Below, one piece after another: positions 4,269-7,144 of a stretch of 7,144 bases of DNA (the stretch's first letter is position 1; each line of letters begins with the position of its first letter). The stretch spans positions 1-7,144 of the forward strand of contig JAGLEG010000356.1 of the NCBI GenBank assembly GCA_023145185.1. The letters run 5' to 3'. Source of the stretch: Thermoplasmata archaeon (GTDB lineage Archaea > Thermoplasmatota > Penumbrarchaeia > Penumbrarchaeales > Penumbrarchaeaceae). Made by a program: the position numbers and the translations under genes. The notes under the pieces were generated by a model that did no database searches, was not told the DNA's origin, and saw nothing but the letters and a program-made list of their open reading frames with translations.

Positions 4269-7144
4269 GTGATAGGAAAACGAAGGTGCATCTGGACAAC
4301 GCTCATCGTTCTGACGGTGATCGTCCCGATGATGACGACAGCCGTAACTCAGAACGATGCGCAGGATGATGCAGTTCTCCAGGAGAAGAGCACCTTCAGA
4401 ACGGTCATAACGATCCGAAACAGGATGGCCGCCTCTCAGGACCCTCTTTCACCGATATCTATCCAGCACGTCTCTACATCCATAGTCGGCGGTGGAATCT
4501 CCCTCGGTTTTCAGGGCGGCAGTGAATGGGAGGAGGTCGTTGACCCCACACCTGGCACGCCCATGGTCCCGTGGCTGGCAACCTCCATCGCCGTCAGAGG
4601 GGACATAATATCCATCGATACGAAAAACGTTGATACCAGATCGGTCAATATCGGCCCTGCCTTTGGAACCATGCCGGAGGCAGTAACTCCCTGGGAGGAG
4701 CAGGAGCCGTTCCATCCGTGGGTCAAGAGCCCCTCCTACCCCGCGGAAAGACACAGGTTATCACATGCAGGATATCGACGTGAAAATGGTGATCTCCTCC
4801 ACATATATTCCCTGTGGATATCCCCGGCTGTCCTCACCGGTTCAGGAGATGTGGAACACAGTGAGAGCGTGGAACTTGAGATAGAGTGGAGCGAAGATAT
4901 GTCCGGGCCGACGCCCACCAGGTCGGAGGGCGACCCGTTGAACGTTCCCGGGACGCTGTCGATCTCATCGAACCTCGACGTCAGCCCGATCTACCTTATC
5001 ATAACATCCGAAGGGATCAGGGATAGCCTGGTCCCCCTTTCAAATTGGAGAAATCAGCTGGGAACTGCCACATCCATAGTGAACGTTGAGGATATCCTGG
5101 ATGAGTATCAAGGGCCTGGAGATGATGCGGACAGGGTCCGGGATTATCTCGTGGACGTTGTGGATGGGTGGGATGCGCTTGAATTCGTTCTCCTGGCCGG
5201 CGATTGGGATACAGTGCCCACAAAAAGGGTCGTGGACTCCGATGCCTATGCGGGTTGGGACGACGGCTTCATCCCAGCGGACTCATATTTCTCCTGCCTG
5301 GATGGAACGTGGGACCTGGACGGGGACGGCCAGTATGCCGAGATAGGTGACATGGAGGATATAATACCCGATCTGTACGTATCAAGGCTGGCGATAAACG
5401 ATCCTGATATCTGGGAGGGAAAGATCCAGCAGCTGATCGATTACGAAACCGGTTTGGACGATAACAACTGGGGGGGGAACGCGATCCTCGCCGCCGCCAA
5501 CACGCACAGCGAAGGGGACGGGACGGTGCACTCCAACTACCTGTGGGATAAATACCTCTCATCGGCATACGAAATGAGGTCCGAGCTCTACGAGAGCCTC
5601 GATAACCTCTCGGTCACCATACTGGATGATGCGATACAGGACGGCGGAGGGATCATACAGTTCGTCGACCACGGTGGACCCACGGTCTGGTGCGATAACT
5701 ACGGGGCAGGCGTTGTTTACCGGGACAGGGATGCCAGGGACCTCACGAACGGGCCCATGCTGCCCGTCATCTCGACCCTGGCATGCCTGACGACCTGGTT
5801 CGACGACACCTCCGGCTGCCCGTCGCAGAGGTTCAACGACTGCCTTGGAGAGGCTTTTACAGAGAATGTGAACGGGGGTGCCATCGGCTATATTGGCTCC
5901 TCGAGGACCTCGGTCGGGATACTTGGTGCCAACAGGTATCTTCCCTATGATAACGGCCTTCAGGAGGACTATGCCAGACAGGTGGGCGGCCTGAATGAAT
6001 ACAACCTGGGCAGGTCCTTCACTGACGCAAAGGGACATTATGCCGAGATGTGGGCCGGACAGTTCAACAACGTGAACAACGCCGAGGTCTCGATGTGCTG
6101 GCTTGAGTACACGCTCCTTGGCGAGCCGGCCACTGACATATGGACCGGGTACGAGGGGTTGCTGTCCGTCAAGGTGCAGCACGAGAACGACCTGGACCCC
6201 TATATCATCGTTACAGTTGAGAACGAAGATGGTGAGCCGGTACCGGATGCTAACGTCACCCTGCAGAACTTTCAGCGGGGCGTATTCTCACTGGGAACCA
6301 CCGATGAGAACGGAAAGGCGAGCTTCGAACTTGAGCTGGATTGGTTCTGCGACATCAACCTCACCGTGAGGAAACAGAACCACAACCCTCACCTTGGATA
6401 CGTCAGGATCTCCGACATCATACCCCCAATAACCACAATGGAGGTGGAGGATGACCCTGTGACCAGGACCTGGTACCAAAAGGATGTCAACATCACCCTG
6501 ATACCCAATGAGAAGGGCGATGTGCACTACAGGATCGACGACGGCCCTTACCGGGTGACGAACAGCTCGCTCAACTATTCGATACCGGCACTTGGTGAGG
6601 GGCTCCACCACCTCCATTTCTTCGCAGAGGATATCGCGGGAAATCTGGAGGAGGAGAAGCACGTTGACGTGGGCGTGGACCTGGTTGACCCCATAGCAAT
6701 GATAACGCCCTCACCGGAGGGTCCAACGGGCGAGAACGGCTGGTACGATACCGATCCATTGATCTCAATTTCAGGCCTTGAGAATGATAGGGGCTCATCC
6801 ATTACCTATCACTATACCGTTGACGATGGGCCCGATACCATCTATTCGGAAGGTTTCCTGATCGGGGAGGGGGAACATCGAATAATGGCGTGGGCGGAGG
6901 ACCTCTCGGGAAGGAGCTCAAACTTATCCGAGCTGGTGATCAAGGTGGATACGACACCTCCTGACTGCACCTTGACACTATCCCCCGAGTCTCCTGATGG
7001 GGAGGATGGATGGTACTGGACCACCCCAAGAATGAACCTGTCCACGAGCGAGGATGATGCCAGGATAGAGTACAAGCTGTCACAGGCTGATGATTTCAGT
7101 CCATACCCGGGAGATATCCATCTCCCGGATGGAAGGTCCGAGAT
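4269..7144 (+). CDS. Secreted gingipain-type (family C25) cysteine peptidase with beta-domain tail, 3' end outside the window
   Basis: Predicted exported endopeptidase; 958 codons are present and the frame is still open at the window edge. GTG 4269 is the only usable start: an in-frame TAA lies at 4242-4244, and the next ATG (4329) would remove the signal peptide. Residues 1-25 form the signal (IGKRRC, hydrophobic run, TTA|VT). Residues 26-240 are a probable pro-region. The C25 domain spans about 241-625: YLIIT (242-246), FVLLAGD, a Ca-type DLDGDG loop (349-354), then the catalytic dyad His468 in FVDHGGPTVW and Cys506 in STLACLTTWFDD, matching GHGSETAW and VACVNGDF of gingipain R. GGAIGYIGSSR (536-546) and LLGEPATDIW (616-625) close the domain, as in other C25 enzymes. 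A regulatory-like beta domain (about 633-700) and three Ig/OmpL47-like modules (719 onward, 90-residue spacing) follow. The dyad is intact, so activity is expected; the substrate is likely extracellular protein, and Arg or Lys preference cannot be told. The cell-attachment signal, if any, lies beyond the window. Confidence 0.93.
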   Translation, partial: MIGKRRCIWTTLIVLTVIVPMMTTAVTQNDAQDDAVLQEKSTFRTVITIRNRMAASQDPLSPISIQHVSTSIVGGGISLGFQGGSEWEEVVDPTPGTPMVPWLATSIAVRGDIISIDTKNVDTRSVNIGPAFGTMPEAVTPWEEQEPFHPWVKSPSYPAERHRLSHAGYRRENGDLLHIYSLWISPAVLTGSGDVEHSESVELEIEWSEDMSGPTPTRSEGDPLNVPGTLSISSNLDVSPIYLIITSEGIRDSLVPLSNWRNQLGTATSIVNVEDILDEYQGPGDDADRVRDYLVDVVDGWDALEFVLLAGDWDTVPTKRVVDSDAYAGWDDGFIPADSYFSCLDGTWDLDGDGQYAEIGDMEDIIPDLYVSRLAINDPDIWEGKIQQLIDYETGLDDNNWGGNAILAAANTHSEGDGTVHSNYLWDKYLSSAYEMRSELYESLDNLSVTILDDAIQDGGGIIQFVDHGGPTVWCDNYGAGVVYRDRDARDLTNGPMLPVISTLACLTTWFDDTSGCPSQRFNDCLGEAFTENVNGGAIGYIGSSRTSVGILGANRYLPYDNGLQEDYARQVGGLNEYNLGRSFTDAKGHYAEMWAGQFNNVNNAEVSMCWLEYTLLGEPATDIWTGYEGLLSVKVQHENDLDPYIIVTVENEDGEPVPDANVTLQNFQRGVFSLGTTDENGKASFELELDWFCDINLTVRKQNHNPHLGYVRISDIIPPITTMEVEDDPVTRTWYQKDVNITLIPNEKGDVHYRIDDGPYRVTNSSLNYSIPALGEGLHHLHFFAEDIAGNLEEEKHVDVGVDLVDPIAMITPSPEGPTGENGWYDTDPLISISGLENDRGSSITYHYTVDDGPDTIYSEGFLIGEGEHRIMAWAEDLSGRSSNLSELVIKVDTTPPDCTLTLSPESPDGEDGWYWTTPRMNLSTSEDDARIEYKLSQADDFSPYPGDIHLPDGRSE
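6423..7144 (+). repeat. Tandem 90-residue (270-base) Ig/OmpL47-like modules in the peptidase tail
   Basis: Within the peptidase, an invariant Trp-Tyr pair recurs at residues 735, 825 and 915 (codons starting at 6471, 6741 and 7011), exactly 90 codons apart. Each unit reads roughly 'PP or DP ... WYxxxPxIxL ... Y.(I/V)DDGP ... GEGxHxxxxxAEDxxG'. Modules begin near residues 719, 808 and 897; the third is cut by the window edge. Conservation is at protein level; the DNA has diverged, so this is an old duplication rather than a recent DNA repeat. Such modules usually form extended extracellular stalks or binding surfaces. Confidence 0.75.

Noticed and set aside
5559..6182. 207-codon open frame on the minus strand inside the peptidase
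   Set aside because: It is fully antisense to the C25 catalytic region, including both active-site motifs, and shows no domain of its own.
1..7144. A linked new system made of all three genes
   Set aside because: The products act in different places (membrane, cytoplasm, outside), the peptidase has its own apparent promoter, and no shared domain or regulatory site connects them.
1..7144. CRISPR array, tRNA/rRNA genes, insertion sequences
   Set aside because: No regularly spaced direct repeats, no cloverleaf or rRNA-like stretch, and no transposase motif or terminal repeats were seen; nearly all bases are accounted for by three intact frames.

Overview
The window holds three genes on the + strand, packed closely and all in one direction: a MscS-family mechanosensitive channel (57-2147), a PUA/PP-loop/ferredoxin fusion protein of the archaeal 'PAPS reductase-related' family (2205-4187), and the first 958 codons of a secreted gingipain-type (C25) cysteine peptidase that runs off the right edge (4269-7144). 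Almost all of the sequence is coding. The only gaps are 1-56, 2148-2204 and 4188-4268, each under 100 bases. I see no RNA gene, CRISPR array, insertion sequence or prophage element, and the minus-strand open frames all lie antisense to these genes.

The organism is most likely an archaeon, probably a euryarchaeote or member of the Thermoplasmatota. The reasons are heavy use of AGG/AGA and ATA codons in a moderately GC-rich sequence, a GGTGAGG ribosome-binding site, an AT-rich TATA-like box about 25-30 bases before a nearly leaderless GTG start, and the middle protein, whose zinc ribbon-PUA-PP-loop-ferredoxin layout I know only from archaea. Secreted C25 peptidases with long beta-domain tails fit a protein-degrading sediment lineage such as MBG-D, but this placement is inference.

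Region by region: 1-56 carries a possible TATA element, a perfect inverted repeat and the ribosome-binding site of the channel gene. The channel has a signal peptide, two extracellular carboxypeptidase-regulatory-like beta domains, seven predicted membrane helices and a cytoplasmic MscS beta/C-terminal region. The 2148-2204 spacer has a duplicated TAGGCCTT and a small inverted repeat. The middle gene encodes a cytoplasmic RNA-binding/ATP-binding/Fe-S protein. The 4188-4268 spacer has a 12-base palindrome and the TATA-like element of the peptidase. The peptidase has a signal peptide, a pro-region, a catalytic domain with a His468/Cys506 dyad, a regulatory-like beta domain and at least three beta modules spaced exactly 90 residues apart.

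There is no convincing functional link among the three products. Two are envelope or exported proteins and one is a cytoplasmic enzyme. The peptidase seems to have its own promoter. I do not see a new defence or mobile system here; the most interesting items are the chimeric channel and the uncharacterised Fe-S/PUA enzyme.
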